A DNA stretch of 64,000 nt from Streptomyces olivochromogenes (GCF_021538895.1 NZ_JADDRL010000047.1:1-64000); one strand, 5' to 3'. Positions 42,446 through 51,296 are shown, counted from the first letter of the stretch. Numbers and translations are program-made. The notes: generated by a model not told the origin, from the letters alone.

Positions 42446-42937
42446 TCAGGCGTCCTTGGACTCCTCGGCCGGAGCCTCGGTCTCCTCGACCTGGGTCTCC
42501 TCGGCCTTGGCCTCCTCGGCCTCCTTGACCGCACGCTTGGTGGCGGCCTCGGCCTCACCGGTCGCCTGCTGGGCAACCGTCAGCGCCTCGACCAGCTCGA
42601 TGACAGCCATGGGCGCGTTGTCGCCACGACGGTTACCGATCTTGGTGATGCGGGTGTAACCACCGGGACGGTTCTCGTAGCGCGGGCCGATCTCGGTGAA
42701 GAGCGTGTGCACGATGCCCTTGTCCGTGATGACCTGGAGCACCTGGCGGCGGTTGTGAAGGTCACCCTTCTTCGCCTTGGTGATCAGACGCTCGGCGTAC
42801 GGGCGCAGGCGGCGGGCCTTCGCCTCGGTGGTGGTGATACGGCCGTGCTCGAAGAGGCTCTTCGCCAGGTTCGCGAGGAGCAGCTTCTCGTGCGCGGCAC
42901 TGCCGCCCAGACGGGCACCCTTGGTGGGCTTCGGCAT
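42446..42937 (-). CDS. rplQ: 50S ribosomal protein L17
   Basis: 163 residues. The L17 core (MPKPTKGARLGGSAAHEKLL, NRRQVLQVITDKGIVHTLF, RPGGYTRITKIGNRRGDNAP) fills the first ~120. The rest is an Ala/Glu-rich acidic tail, longer than in most bacteria but usual in streptomycetes. It follows rpoA after 125 nt. Confidence 0.96.
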   Translation of the reverse strand: MPKPTKGARLGGSAAHEKLLLANLAKSLFEHGRITTTEAKARRLRPYAERLITKAKKGDLHNRRQVLQVITDKGIVHTLFTEIGPRYENRPGGYTRITKIGNRRGDNAPMAVIELVEALTVAQQATGEAEAATKRAVKEAEEAKAEETQVEETEAPAEESKDA

Positions 42938-43062
42938 TGTTCTTCTCCTGTGTGTCTGCCCCGGCCGTACCAGGTACCGGGGTCAGTATCTGAGCAGACG
43001 GTTGTCTGTCAGAGATCCGGGGCCCTTCCGGGCCCCGGAGGTGGAACACGCTCAGTACCGGA

Positions 43063-44085
43063 TCAGTACTGCTCGGTCTCCACGAAGCCCGCGTCCGCGT
43101 CGTCGTCGGCGCCGAAGGCGTCGGCAGCGGCCGTGGGGTCGAATCCGGGCGGGCTGTCCTTCAGGGCCAGGCCCATGCCGGCCAGCTTCGCCTTGACCTC
43201 GTCGATCGACTTCGCACCGAAGTTACGAATGTCGAGGAGGTCGGCCTCGGAGCGGGCGACGAGCTCACCCACGGAGTGGATGCCCTCACGCTTGAGGCAG
43301 TTGTACGACCGAACGGTGAGCTCCAGCTCCTCGATCGGCAGCGCCAGGTCGGCGGCCAGGGCGGCGTCCGTCGGGGACGGACCCATGTCGATGCCCTCGG
43401 CGTCGATGTTCAGCTCGCGGGCGAGACCGAACAGCTCGACCAGGGTCTTACCGGCCGACGCCATGGCGTCGCGCGGACGCATGGCCTGCTTCGTCTCGAC
43501 GTCGACGATCAGCTTGTCGAAGTCGGTGCGCTGCTCGACACGCGTGGCCTCGACCTTGTACGTGACCTTGAGCACCGGGCTGTAGATGGAGTCGACCGGG
43601 ATACGGCCGATCTCCTGGCCCAGCTGCTTGTTCTGCACGGCGGAGACGTAGCCGCGACCGCGCTCGACGGTCAGCTCCATCTCCAGCTTGCCCTTGCCGT
43701 TGAGCGTGGCGAGGACCAGGTCGGGGTTGTGCACCTCGACACCGGCCGGGGGCGCGATGTCGGCGGCGGTGACCAGACCCGGGCCCTGCTTGCGCAGGTA
43801 CATCACGACCGGCTCGTCGTGCTCCGAGGAGACGACCAGCTGCTTGATGTTGAGGATCAGGTCGGTGACGTCCTCCTTGACGCCCGGCACGGTGGTGAAC
43901 TCGTGCAGGACACCGTCGATGCGGATGCTGGTGACAGCGGCACCCGGGATCGAGGACAGGAGGGTACGGCGAAGGGAGTTGCCGAGGGTGTAGCCGAAGC
44001 CCGGCTCCAGCGGCTCGATCACGAACCGGGAGCGGAACTCGTCTACGACCTCTTCGGCCAACGAGGGACGCTGAGCGATCAGCAT
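43063..44085 (-). CDS. rpoA: DNA-directed RNA polymerase alpha subunit
   Basis: 340 residues. The N-terminal dimerisation domain has FVIEPLEPGFGYTLGNSLRR; the alpha-CTD, which binds UP elements and activators, spans about 250-320 (LTVRSYNCLKREGIHSVGEL and LDIRNFGAKSIDEVKAKL). It ends in an acidic tail (DADAGFVETEQY). It is separated from rpsK by 151 nt with a strong hairpin. Confidence 0.97.
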   Translation of the reverse strand: MLIAQRPSLAEEVVDEFRSRFVIEPLEPGFGYTLGNSLRRTLLSSIPGAAVTSIRIDGVLHEFTTVPGVKEDVTDLILNIKQLVVSSEHDEPVVMYLRKQGPGLVTAADIAPPAGVEVHNPDLVLATLNGKGKLEMELTVERGRGYVSAVQNKQLGQEIGRIPVDSIYSPVLKVTYKVEATRVEQRTDFDKLIVDVETKQAMRPRDAMASAGKTLVELFGLARELNIDAEGIDMGPSPTDAALAADLALPIEELELTVRSYNCLKREGIHSVGELVARSEADLLDIRNFGAKSIDEVKAKLAGMGLALKDSPPGFDPTAAADAFGADDDADAGFVETEQY

Positions 44086-44169
44086 GTGTGGATCAGATCC
44101 TTCTTTCGTGGACGCCCGCTATTTGACGCCCTACGGAAATCGCACCCGTGAAAAGTGCGGGTACTGCAA

Positions 44170-44214
44170 GGGTACGGGCGGCACGGCCCTTACGGAGCCG
44201 TACCGCCCGTACCC
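44170..44214 (-). terminator. Long hairpin between rpsK and rpoA
   Basis: Arms 44170-44187 and 44197-44214 make an 18-bp stem (GGGTACGGGCGGCACGGC and complement) with one C-A that becomes G-U in the minus-strand RNA. It lies where rpsD sits in many bacteria; no S4 gene is in the window. It may partly terminate or be processed, giving rpoA a different dosage. Confidence 0.75.
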
Positions 44215-44236
44215 TGAGCCAGACGAAGGCCGTGCG

Positions 44237-44641
44237 TCAGACGCGGCGGCGCTTCGGCGGACGGCAGCCGTTGTGCGGGGTCGGGGTGACGTCCTGGATG
44301 GAGCCGACCTCAAGACCCGTGGCCTGCAGGGAGCGGATCGCGGTCTCACGACCGGAGCCCGGGCCCTTGACGAACACGTCGACCTTGCGCATGCCGTGCT
44401 CCTGGGCGCGGCGGGCAGCCGACTCGGCGGCCATCTGCGCGGCGAACGGCGTGGACTTCCGGGAGCCCTTGAAGCCGACGTGGCCGGCGGAGGCCCAGGA
44501 GATCACGTTGCCGGACGGGTCCGTGATCGAGACGATCGTGTTGTTGAACGTGCTCTTGATGTGCGCGTGGCCGTGAGCGACGTTCTTCTTTTCCTTGCGG
44601 CGCACCTTCTTGGCAGCGCCCTGACGTCCCTTGGGGGGCAT
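44237..44641 (-). CDS. rpsK: 30S ribosomal protein S11
   Basis: 134 residues: basic N-terminus MPPKGRQGAAKKVRRKEKKN, then HIKSTFNNTIVSITDPSGNV and the C-terminal DVTPTPHNGCRPPKRRRV. Normal length and order (rpsM-rpsK). Confidence 0.97.
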   Translation of the reverse strand: MPPKGRQGAAKKVRRKEKKNVAHGHAHIKSTFNNTIVSITDPSGNVISWASAGHVGFKGSRKSTPFAAQMAAESAARRAQEHGMRKVDVFVKGPGSGRETAIRSLQATGLEVGSIQDVTPTPHNGCRPPKRRRV

Positions 44642-44706
44642 CTACTAACTCCTACGGGAGGTGGTCGGTCCTACAGCGAAGACCGTGGACAGGTGTCCGC
44701 TGCGGA

Positions 44707-45087
44707 CTACTTCTTGCCCGGCTTCTTCTTGCCGGCGATGGCGCGACGCGGGCCCTTGCGGGTACGAGCGTTGGTGCTGGTGCGCTGACCGCGGACGGGC
44801 AGACCGCGACGGTGACGCAGACCCTGGTAGCAACCGATCTCGACCTTGCGGCGGATGTCGGCCTGGATCTCGCGACGGAGGTCACCCTCGGTCTTGATGT
44901 TGTTGTCGACGTACTCGCGGATGGCGACCAGCTGCTCTTCGGTCAGGTCGCGAACACGGGTGTTCGGGTCGACGCCGGTCGCAGCCAGCGTCTCCTGCGA
45001 GAGCGTCCGGCCGATGCCGAACACATAGGTGAGGGCGACCTCCACGCGCTTTTCGCGCGGGATGTCAACACCGGAAACGCGTGCCAT
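44707..45087 (-). CDS. rpsM: 30S ribosomal protein S13
   Basis: 126 residues: MARVSGVDIPREKRVEVALT, GIGRTLSQETL, GCYQGLRHRRGLPVRGQRT and a Lys-rich end contacting tRNA. A GTACC-A-GGTAC palindrome lies 56 nt upstream in its leader (45143-45153). Confidence 0.97.
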   Translation of the reverse strand: MARVSGVDIPREKRVEVALTYVFGIGRTLSQETLAATGVDPNTRVRDLTEEQLVAIREYVDNNIKTEGDLRREIQADIRRKVEIGCYQGLRHRRGLPVRGQRTSTNARTRKGPRRAIAGKKKPGKK

Positions 45088-45276
45088 TCAATGGCTCCTG
45101 GTGATCTTCGGAGGTCTTCCACAGGGCCGGATCCCAGCCGCCGTACCAGGTACGAACTGGGTCCCCGGCCTCCGGACCGGGGGTGTCAAGCCGTGACGGC
45201 TTGGGCCCTGCGTATGAACAAATTCAGCTTGCGTCGCGCGAATCTCTGCGATGGATGCAGAGGGATCGGTCGTGCG

Positions 45277-45390
45277 TCAGCCCTGGCGCTGCTTGTGGCG
45301 CGGGTTCTCGCAGATGACCATGACCCGACCGTGACGGCGGATCACCCTGCACTTGTCGCAGATCTTCTTGACGCTCGGCTTGACCTTCAT
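45277..45390 (-). CDS. rpmJ: 50S ribosomal protein L36
   Basis: A 37-codon gene found by reading the minus strand between rpsM and infA: MKVKPSVKKICDKCRVIRRH, then GRVMVICENPRHKQRQG. The zinc ligands Cys 11, Cys 14, Cys 27 and His 32 are all present, so this is the zinc-binding (C+) form. Order infA-rpmJ-rpsM is standard. Confidence 0.95.
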   Translation of the reverse strand: MKVKPSVKKICDKCRVIRRHGRVMVICENPRHKQRQG

Positions 45391-45451
45391 GGGATTGAGG
45401 TTCTCCGGGTCAGTTGCCAGCAGCCCCGCTCACACGGGACGTGGGCAAGAT

Positions 45452-45673
45452 CTACTTGTAGCGGTAGACGATCCGGCCACGCGTCAGGTCGTACGGAGAC
45501 AGCTCCACCACGACCCGGTCGTCAGGGAGGATGCGGATGTAGTGCATACGCATCTTGCCGCTGATGTGTGCCAGGACCTGGTGGCCGTTCTGGAGCTCGA
45601 CCTTGAACATGGCGTTCGGAAGAGACTCGACGACAGTGCCCTCGATCTCGATGGCACCTTGCTTCTTGGCCAC
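45452..45673 (-). CDS. infA: Translation initiation factor IF-1
   Basis: 73 residues, a single OB fold: MAKKQGAIEIEGTVVESLPN, then NGHQVLAHISGKMRMHYIRI, and a basic end. It follows map after 213 nt that contain a terminator-like hairpin. A TAGACT hexamer at 45771-45766 (minus strand), about 95 nt upstream, is a possible -10 box. Confidence 0.97.
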   Translation of the reverse strand: MAKKQGAIEIEGTVVESLPNAMFKVELQNGHQVLAHISGKMRMHYIRILPDDRVVVELSPYDLTRGRIVYRYK

Positions 45674-45841
45674 GCTTCGCCCTTCGAATCGACTACCTTG
45701 ATCGACTCTCCTGCTTTCCCTTGCGGGCGCATGCGGACATGCGGATGCACGAGAGCCGACGAGTCAGTCTACGTCAGCGCACCCTGAAAGACGAATCGGG
45801 GAAGTCTGCCCGGCGTACAAGATCGGTATGCATGGGAAAAG

Positions 45842-45864
45842 GGGCCCGGTGCGATGCCGGGCCC
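45842..45864 (-). terminator. Hairpin downstream of map
   Basis: GGGCCCGG and CCGGGCCC (8-bp stem, 7-nt loop) start 23 nt after the map stop on the minus strand, separating secY-adk-map from infA. Confidence 0.7.
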
Positions 45865-45886
45865 GAACCTTGGCCCGGGGGCCTCG

Positions 45887-46723
45887 TCAGGCGAGCGGGT
45901 CGGGGGCCGCCGTGACGCCGTACTCGGCGAGCTTGGCCCTGCCGCAGTCCGGGGCGGTGAGGACCAGCGGGCCCTCGGGGGTGAGGGCCACCGAGTGCTC
46001 CCAGTGGGAGGACCAGGTGCCGTCGGTGGTGATGACCGTCCAGTCGTCTTCGAGGACCTCGGTCCTTGGGGTGCCGAGGGAGACCATCGGCTCGATCGCC
46101 AGGCAGATGCCGGGCACCAGCTTGGGGCCCTTGCCGCGCCGGCGGTCGACGTAGTTCAGCAGGTGCGGGTCCATGTGCATCTCGGTGCCGATGCCGTGGC
46201 CGCCGTAGTCCTCGATGATGCCGTAGCGGCCGCCGCCGGGCTTCGGCTGGCGGCGGATGTACGTCTCGATGGCCCGGGAGACGTCGACGAGCCGGTTGCC
46301 CTGCTTCATGGCCGCGATGCCGGCCCACATCGACTCCTCGGTCACCCGGGAGAGCTCGACCAGCTCCGGAGCGTGACCGGAGCCCACGAAGGCGGTGAAG
46401 GCGGCGTCGCCGTGCCAGCCGTCGACGATCGCGCCGGCGTCGATGGAGATGACGTCGCCGTCCTTGAGGACGACGTCGTCGGACGGGATGCCGTGGACCA
46501 CGACGTCGTTCACCGAGGTGCAGATCGTCGCGGGGAAACCGCCGTAGCCGAGGAAGTTCGACTTGGCGCCGTGCTCCGCGATCACCTTGCGGGCGACCTC
46601 GTCCAGGTCCTTGGTGGAGGCTCCGGGCACCGCGGCCTCCCGGGTGGCCGCGTGGATCGCGGCGACGACCAGTCCCGCCGCACGCATCTTCGCGATCTGC
46701 TCGGGGGTCTTGATCTGCACCAT
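45887..46723 (-). CDS. map: Methionine aminopeptidase, type I
   Basis: 278 residues from ATG 46723 (MVQIKTPEQIAKMRAAGLVV); GTG 46750 is an alternative. Dinuclear metal ligands are visible in VISIDAGAIVDGWHGDAAFT (two Asp), GHGIGTEMH (His), AIEPMVSLG (Glu) and HSVALTPEGPLVL region (Glu in SHWEHS). It removes initiator Met. It lies downstream of adk. Confidence 0.96.
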   Translation of the reverse strand: MVQIKTPEQIAKMRAAGLVVAAIHAATREAAVPGASTKDLDEVARKVIAEHGAKSNFLGYGGFPATICTSVNDVVVHGIPSDDVVLKDGDVISIDAGAIVDGWHGDAAFTAFVGSGHAPELVELSRVTEESMWAGIAAMKQGNRLVDVSRAIETYIRRQPKPGGGRYGIIEDYGGHGIGTEMHMDPHLLNYVDRRRGKGPKLVPGICLAIEPMVSLGTPRTEVLEDDWTVITTDGTWSSHWEHSVALTPEGPLVLTAPDCGRAKLAEYGVTAAPDPLA

Positions 46724-46848
46724 GGGGGGCCTGCGCTCTCCGTCACTCACGTCAACCGATTACCTACACAACAGTACGGCCGCGACACCCTGGGGTCCCC
46801 CCGGACCAGGTCCGGGGGAAGGGCACCGCGGCCGGTACGGCCCGAGAT

Positions 46849-47514
46849 CTACTTCTCGTCGTTCTCGTCACGCGTGAGCGCCGCCAGCGCCCGCTGCGTG
46901 ATCTCGTCCACCGGACCCAGCGAGGAGATGGTGACGACCAGGCCCTGCGACTTGTAGTAGTCGATGATCGGCTCGGTCTGCGTGTGGTAGACCTCCAGCC
47001 GCTTGCGGACGGTCTCCTCGGAGTCGTCGTCGCGCTGGTACAGCTCGCCGCCGCAGACGTCGCAGACGCCTTCCTTCTTGGCCGGGCTGTACGTCACGTG
47101 GAAGACGTGGCTGGAGTCCTTGCGGCAGATGCGGCGGCCGGCGATGCGCTTGACCACCTCTTCCTCGGGGACCTCCAGGTCGAGCACCGCGTCGAGCTTG
47201 ATGCCCTCGGTCCTGAGCAGCTCGTCCAGCGCCTCCGCCTGCGAGACGTTGCGCGGGAAGCCGTCGAGCAGGAAGCCGTTCTCGGCGTCCGGCTGCTCCA
47301 TGCGGTCCTTGGCCATGGCGATGGTGACCTCGTCCGGGACGAGGTTTCCGGCGTCCATGTAGGACTTCGCGAGCTTTCCGAGATCCGTCTGCCGGCTGAT
47401 GTTGGCCCGGAACAGGTCGCCCGTGGAGATGTGCGGGATCTTCAGCTTCTCAGCGAGGCGAACGGCTTGCGTTCCCTTACCGGCACCCGGCGGCCCGACG
47501 AGGACGATACGCAT
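46849..47514 (-). CDS. adk: Adenylate kinase
   Basis: 221 residues: P-loop VGPPGAGKGTQA (residues 6-17), FLLDGFPRNVSQAEALD, and a Cys-containing lid (RRICRKDSSHVFHV, then CDVCGGELYQRDDD) that probably binds zinc. ATG overlaps the secY stop (TGATG), so it is coupled to secY. Confidence 0.97.
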   Translation of the reverse strand: MRIVLVGPPGAGKGTQAVRLAEKLKIPHISTGDLFRANISRQTDLGKLAKSYMDAGNLVPDEVTIAMAKDRMEQPDAENGFLLDGFPRNVSQAEALDELLRTEGIKLDAVLDLEVPEEEVVKRIAGRRICRKDSSHVFHVTYSPAKKEGVCDVCGGELYQRDDDSEETVRKRLEVYHTQTEPIIDYYKSQGLVVTISSLGPVDEITQRALAALTRDENDEK

Positions 47515-48827
47515 CAGCGGAGGAACCCTTCGTAATTGCGCTGCTGGAGCTGGCTCTCGATCTGCTTCACCGTCTCAAGACCGACACCCACGATGATGAG
47601 GATGCTGGTGCCACCGAAGGGGAAGTTGTTCGTCGCCCCGAACCCGACCAACGCCATTGTTGGAACGAGAGCAATCAGACCCAGATACAGCGAACCCGGC
47701 CAGGTGATCCGGTTGAGCACGTAGCTCAGGTACTCAGCGGTCGGTCGGCCAGCCCGGATGCCCGGGATGAAGCCACCATACTTCTTCATGTTGTCGGCGA
47801 CTTCCTCGGGGTTGAAGGAGATCGCCACATAGAAGAACGCGAAGAAAACGATGAGCAAGAAGTACGAAGCGATGTAAATCGGGTGATCGCCCTTGGTCAG
47901 ATTCTGCTCGACCCAGGTCTTCCAGCCCGACTTGCCCCCCGCGAACTGGGCGACCAGTGCGGGAATGTAGAGCAGCGACGAGGCGAAGATGACGGGAATC
48001 ACACCCGCCTGGTTCACCTTGAGCGGGATGTACGTGGACGTTCCGCCGTAGGACCGGCGGCCGATCATGCGCTTGGCGTACTGCACCGGAATGCGGCGCT
48101 GAGCCTGCTCGACGAAGACCACCAGGCCGACCATGACCAGGCCCACCGCGATCACGGAGCCGAACTCGATCCAGCCTCCCGCCAGGGTGCCCTGCTTCTT
48201 GATGGCCCACAGCGCGGTCGGGAAGGTGGCGGCGATCGAGATGAACATCAGGATCGACATGCCGTTGCCGATACCGCGGTCGGTGATGAGCTCACCGAGC
48301 CACATGACGACGGCCGTACCGGCGGTCATGCAGATGACCATCGTGATCGTGGTGAAGATCGACTGGTCCGGAACGATCTGGCTCGCAGTCGGGCAGCCGG
48401 AGAACAGGGCACCACTGCGGGCGGTGGCCACCAGGCCCGTGCCCTGCAGGATGGCCAGCGCCACCGTGAGATAGCGGGTGTACTGCGTGATCTTCGCGGT
48501 GCCGGCCTGGCCCTCCTTCTTGAGGGCTTCCAGGCGCGGGATCACCACGGTCAGCAGCTGCAGGATGATGCTCGCCGTGATGTACGGCATGATGCCGAGC
48601 GCGAAGATCGTGATCTGCAGCAGCGCCCCGCCACTGAACATGTTGACGAGACCGAACAGGCCCTGGTTACCACTGGCCTGCTCGATGCACGTCTGCACGT
48701 TCTTGTAGTCGACGCCCGGGATCGGAATGTGGGTGCCGACCCGATACACCACGATGATGCCGAGCGTGAAGAGCAGCTTCTTACGCAGGTCGGGCGTCCT
48801 GAACGCCCGGGCGAACGCGGTGAGCAC
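47514..48827 (-). CDS. secY: Preprotein translocase subunit SecY
   Basis: 437 residues, ten membrane helices. GTG 48827 sits 4 nt after a perfect AGGAGG; the longer frame is noncoding. The start VLTAFARAFRTPDLRKKLLF and plug-region VGTHIPIPGVDY are typical, as are the cytoplasmic loops with GGKSGWKTW and RPTAEYLSYVL. Confidence 0.97.
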   Translation of the reverse strand: MLTAFARAFRTPDLRKKLLFTLGIIVVYRVGTHIPIPGVDYKNVQTCIEQASGNQGLFGLVNMFSGGALLQITIFALGIMPYITASIILQLLTVVIPRLEALKKEGQAGTAKITQYTRYLTVALAILQGTGLVATARSGALFSGCPTASQIVPDQSIFTTITMVICMTAGTAVVMWLGELITDRGIGNGMSILMFISIAATFPTALWAIKKQGTLAGGWIEFGSVIAVGLVMVGLVVFVEQAQRRIPVQYAKRMIGRRSYGGTSTYIPLKVNQAGVIPVIFASSLLYIPALVAQFAGGKSGWKTWVEQNLTKGDHPIYIASYFLLIVFFAFFYVAISFNPEEVADNMKKYGGFIPGIRAGRPTAEYLSYVLNRITWPGSLYLGLIALVPTMALVGFGATNNFPFGGTSILIIVGVGLETVKQIESQLQQRNYEGFLR

Positions 48828-48961
48828 GGTTCCTCCTGCGACCCCCGCGGCGCGCGCGACAGGGACTAGTCGTATCAACATGGCCCAGCGGGCCGAACGA
48901 TGTTTTCTACCACCCCGTCGCCCTACGACGCATCACGCGCGGACACAGGTGGACCCCAAGG

Positions 48962-48991
48962 ACTCTAACAGTGCGTACGCAGCCTGGTGAA
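48962..48991 (-). promoter_or_regulatory. Possible secY promoter
   Basis: Minus strand: TTCACC, 18 nt, TAGAGT. Start near 48955, leaving about 128 nt before secY. The -35 is only a 4/6 match. The surrounding 48828-49132 gap shows nothing else clear except a short hairpin (GCGGGAG-GAT-CTCCCGC, 49121-49137) just before the gene remnant. Confidence 0.4.
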
Positions 48992-49132
48992 GTTCGCCTG
49001 CCCGTAAGGCCGGTCGACGGCGCTCACGGATGGCTGGATCCTCCCTCAAGCCACTCAAACACCTTCGACAACGTTCGAACGACCCGAATAGTTTCCCGGG
49101 GATCGAAAAAATGATCTTGTGCGGGAGGATCT

Positions 49133-49456
49133 CCCGCGACCAACGCGTCGGTCTACACCACCGAGGGCCACAAGGCCGGCATGGGCAACTTCGCGGGCGA
49201 CGCCAGCCCCAGCAGCTCCAAGGAGCGCTGGAACGCCTGCGACCACCGCAACGACGGCTACTGGACCGTGACCACGATCTCCTGGGACGGCGGACACAAG
49301 CACAGCGTGACCGACAAGGGCGAGAACGACGGCGAGTGCAAGCTGCGCGACGACGTCAACATCCCGGAGGAGAAGAAGGTGACGCTCACCGTGTGCCTCC
49401 AGAAGGGCGCCCACGGCCGGCTGAAGTACTGCAAGTCCACCACCGCCAAGGCGTGA
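49133..49456 (+). pseudogene. Fragment of a small secreted protein (signal peptide lost)
   Basis: In-frame codons from about 49136 read ATNASVYTTEGHKAGMGNFA, then DASPSSSKERWNACDHRNDG, and end with KSTTAKA. This looks like the mature part of a small secreted protein (two probable disulfides: NACDHR, GECKLR, TVCLQK, RYCK-like KYCKST). No start codon or signal peptide precedes it: a TGA lies at 49112-49114, with only ATG 49181 inside the domain. It lies on the opposite strand between secY and rplO. Probably a 5'-deleted gene. Confidence 0.65.
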
Positions 49457-49474
49457 GCGGGCAGATCTGACCAC

Positions 49475-49518
49475 CGAAAGCCGGTGTCCGGGCGGTCAGC
49501 GTCGGACACCGGCTTTCG
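49475..49518 (+). terminator. Terminator after the secreted-protein remnant
   Basis: A perfect 16-bp stem (49475-49490 with 49503-49518, CGAAAGCCGGTGTCCG and complement) and a 12-nt loop. It begins 19 nt after the remnant's stop, so the terminator of the lost gene is intact. Confidence 0.85.
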
Positions 49519-49563
49519 TGTGCCCGTACGGCCGCACACCGGCATCCGGCGGACAAACGGCAA

Positions 49564-49597
49564 GGCCGGGCAGCTCCCCGAAGGGAACTGCCCGGCC
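49564..49597 (-). terminator. Terminator of the spc cluster (after rplO)
   Basis: Arms 49564-49578 and 49583-49597 form a 15-bp stem with loop CCGAAG-type centre; the one C-A on the plus strand is a G-U in minus-strand RNA. It lies 31 nt after the rplO stop, so secY must use its own promoter. Confidence 0.85.
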
Positions 49598-49627
49598 CAG
49601 GTGCTTGAGCGGCAGGGCCGCCCGGGC

Positions 49628-50083
49628 TCAGACGAGCTCGGTGACCGTACCGCCGGCGGCGGTGATCTTCTCCTTGGCGGAGCCGGAGACGGCGTCGACC
49701 GTCACCTGCAGCGCCACGGAGATCTCGCCCTGGCCGAGGACCTTGACGAGGCTGTTCTTGCGAACGGCACCCTTGGCCACCAGACCCTCGACGGTGACCT
49801 CGCCACCCTCGGGGTAGAGCGCGGCCAGCTTGTCGAGGTTCACGACCTGGAACTCGGTCTTGAACGGGTTCTTGAAGCCCTTCAGCTTCGGGAGGCGCAT
49901 GTGGAGGGGCATCTGGCCACCCTCGAAGCGCTCCGGAACCTGGTAACGGGCCTTCGTGCCCTTGGTACCACGACCGGCCGTCTTACCCTTCGACGCCTCA
50001 CCACGACCGACACGGGTCTTGGCGGTCTTGGCGCCCGGGGCGGGACGGAGGTTGTGGATCTTGAGCGGGTTCTGCTCCGCCAT
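49628..50083 (-). CDS. rplO: 50S ribosomal protein L15
   Basis: 151 residues: IHNLRPAPGAKTAKTRVGRG, then the Gly/Lys-rich loop GKTAGRGTKGTKARYQVPER and the signature FEGGQMPLHMRLPKLKGFKN. Last gene of the spc cluster, 2 nt after rpmD. Confidence 0.97.
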   Translation of the reverse strand: MAEQNPLKIHNLRPAPGAKTAKTRVGRGEASKGKTAGRGTKGTKARYQVPERFEGGQMPLHMRLPKLKGFKNPFKTEFQVVNLDKLAALYPEGGEVTVEGLVAKGAVRKNSLVKVLGQGEISVALQVTVDAVSGSAKEKITAAGGTVTELV

Positions 50084-50085
50084 GA

Positions 50086-50268
50086 TCAGTCGACCTCCTC
50101 GACCGTCACGAGGTGGCGGACGGTGTGCACCATGCCGCGGAACTCGGGGCGGTCCTCCTTGACGACCTGCGTGTTGATGCCCTTGAGACCAAGGGAGCGC
50201 AGGGTGTCGCGGTGGTTCTGCTTGCTACCGATGTAGGACTTGACCTGCGTGATCTTCAGCTGAGCCAT
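50086..50268 (-). CDS. rpmD: 50S ribosomal protein L30
   Basis: A 60-codon gene: MAQLKITQVKSYIGSKQNHR, then DTLRSLGLKGINTQVVKEDR and a C-terminal HLVTVEEVD. Its ATG overlaps the rpsE stop (TGATG). Confidence 0.95.
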   Translation of the reverse strand: MAQLKITQVKSYIGSKQNHRDTLRSLGLKGINTQVVKEDRPEFRGMVHTVRHLVTVEEVD

Positions 50269-50873
50269 CACGCACCCGCCCCGGCACGCGCACGCAGCAG
50301 GGCCGCGGGGGCGACGTCCTCCAGGGGCAGACCACGGCGGGCCGCGATCTCCTCGGGACGCTGCAGACCCTTCAGGGCCTCCACGGTCGCGTGCACGATG
50401 TTGATCGCGTTGTCGGAGCCGAGCGACTTCGACAGCACGTCGTGGATACCGGCGCACTCGAGCACGGCGCGCACCGGGCCACCGGCGATAACGCCGGTAC
50501 CGGGGGACGCGGGCTTGAGCAGCACGACGCCGGCAGCCTTCTCACCCTGGATCGGGTGCGGGATGGTGCCCTGGATCCGGGGGACCTTGAAGAAGTGCTT
50601 CTTGGCCTCCTCAACGCCCTTGGCGATGGCGGCCGGCACCTCCTTGGCCTTGCCGTAACCGACACCCACGGTGCCGTCACCGTCGCCCACCACGACCAGC
50701 GCGGTGAAGCTGAAGCGACGACCACCCTTCACAACCTTGGCGACGCGGTTGATCGCGACAACGCGCTCAACGTACGCGGTCTTCTCGGCGGCAGCAGCGC
50801 CGCCGTCACGGCCCTTCCGGTCCCGCCGCTCGCCGCCACCGGCACCGCCACCGCGGCGCTGGGGTCCAGCCAT
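50268..50873 (-). CDS. rpsE: 30S ribosomal protein S5
   Basis: 201 residues. A Gly/Arg-rich N-terminus (GPQRRGGGAGGGERRDRKGR) precedes the core VVAINRVAKVVKGGRRFSFT and ALVVVGDGDGTVGVGYGKAK. Order rplR-rpsE-rpmD is standard. Confidence 0.97.
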   Translation of the reverse strand: MAGPQRRGGGAGGGERRDRKGRDGGAAAAEKTAYVERVVAINRVAKVVKGGRRFSFTALVVVGDGDGTVGVGYGKAKEVPAAIAKGVEEAKKHFFKVPRIQGTIPHPIQGEKAAGVVLLKPASPGTGVIAGGPVRAVLECAGIHDVLSKSLGSDNAINIVHATVEALKGLQRPEEIAARRGLPLEDVAPAALLRARAGAGA

Positions 50874-50912
50874 TGGAATTACCTCTCTCTGTTTCCGCTA
50901 GCTACGGCAGGC

Positions 50913-51296
50913 TCAGAACTTGAGCCCGGCTTCGCGGGCGGCGTCCGCCAGGGCGGCGATGCGCCCGGCGTACTGGTTGCCACCACGGTCGAACACGACA
51001 GCCTCGACACCGGCGGCCTTGGCACGCTCGGCGACCAGGGCGCCGACCTGCTTGGCCTGCGAGGACTTGTCGCCCTCGCCACCGCGGACGGACGCGTCCA
51101 GGGTGGACGCGGACGCCAGGGTGTGGCCCTTGAGGTCGTCGATCACCTGCGCCACGATGTGGCGGTTGGAGCGGGTCACGACCAGACGGGGACGCTCCGC
51201 CGTACCGGAAAGGTTCTTACGGATCCGGATGTGACGGCGCTTGATCGCGGCGCGCTTGTAGGCGTCGCCCTTGAGGATCTTCTGCCCGTATGCCAT
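50913..51296 (-). CDS. rplR: 50S ribosomal protein L18
   Basis: 127 residues: RRHIRIRKNLSGTAERPRLV, then RSNRHIVAQVIDDLKGHTLA and the 5S-rRNA-binding end GRIAALADAAREAGLKF. 3 nt after rplF. Confidence 0.97.
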   Translation of the reverse strand: MAYGQKILKGDAYKRAAIKRRHIRIRKNLSGTAERPRLVVTRSNRHIVAQVIDDLKGHTLASASTLDASVRGGEGDKSSQAKQVGALVAERAKAAGVEAVVFDRGGNQYAGRIAALADAAREAGLKF

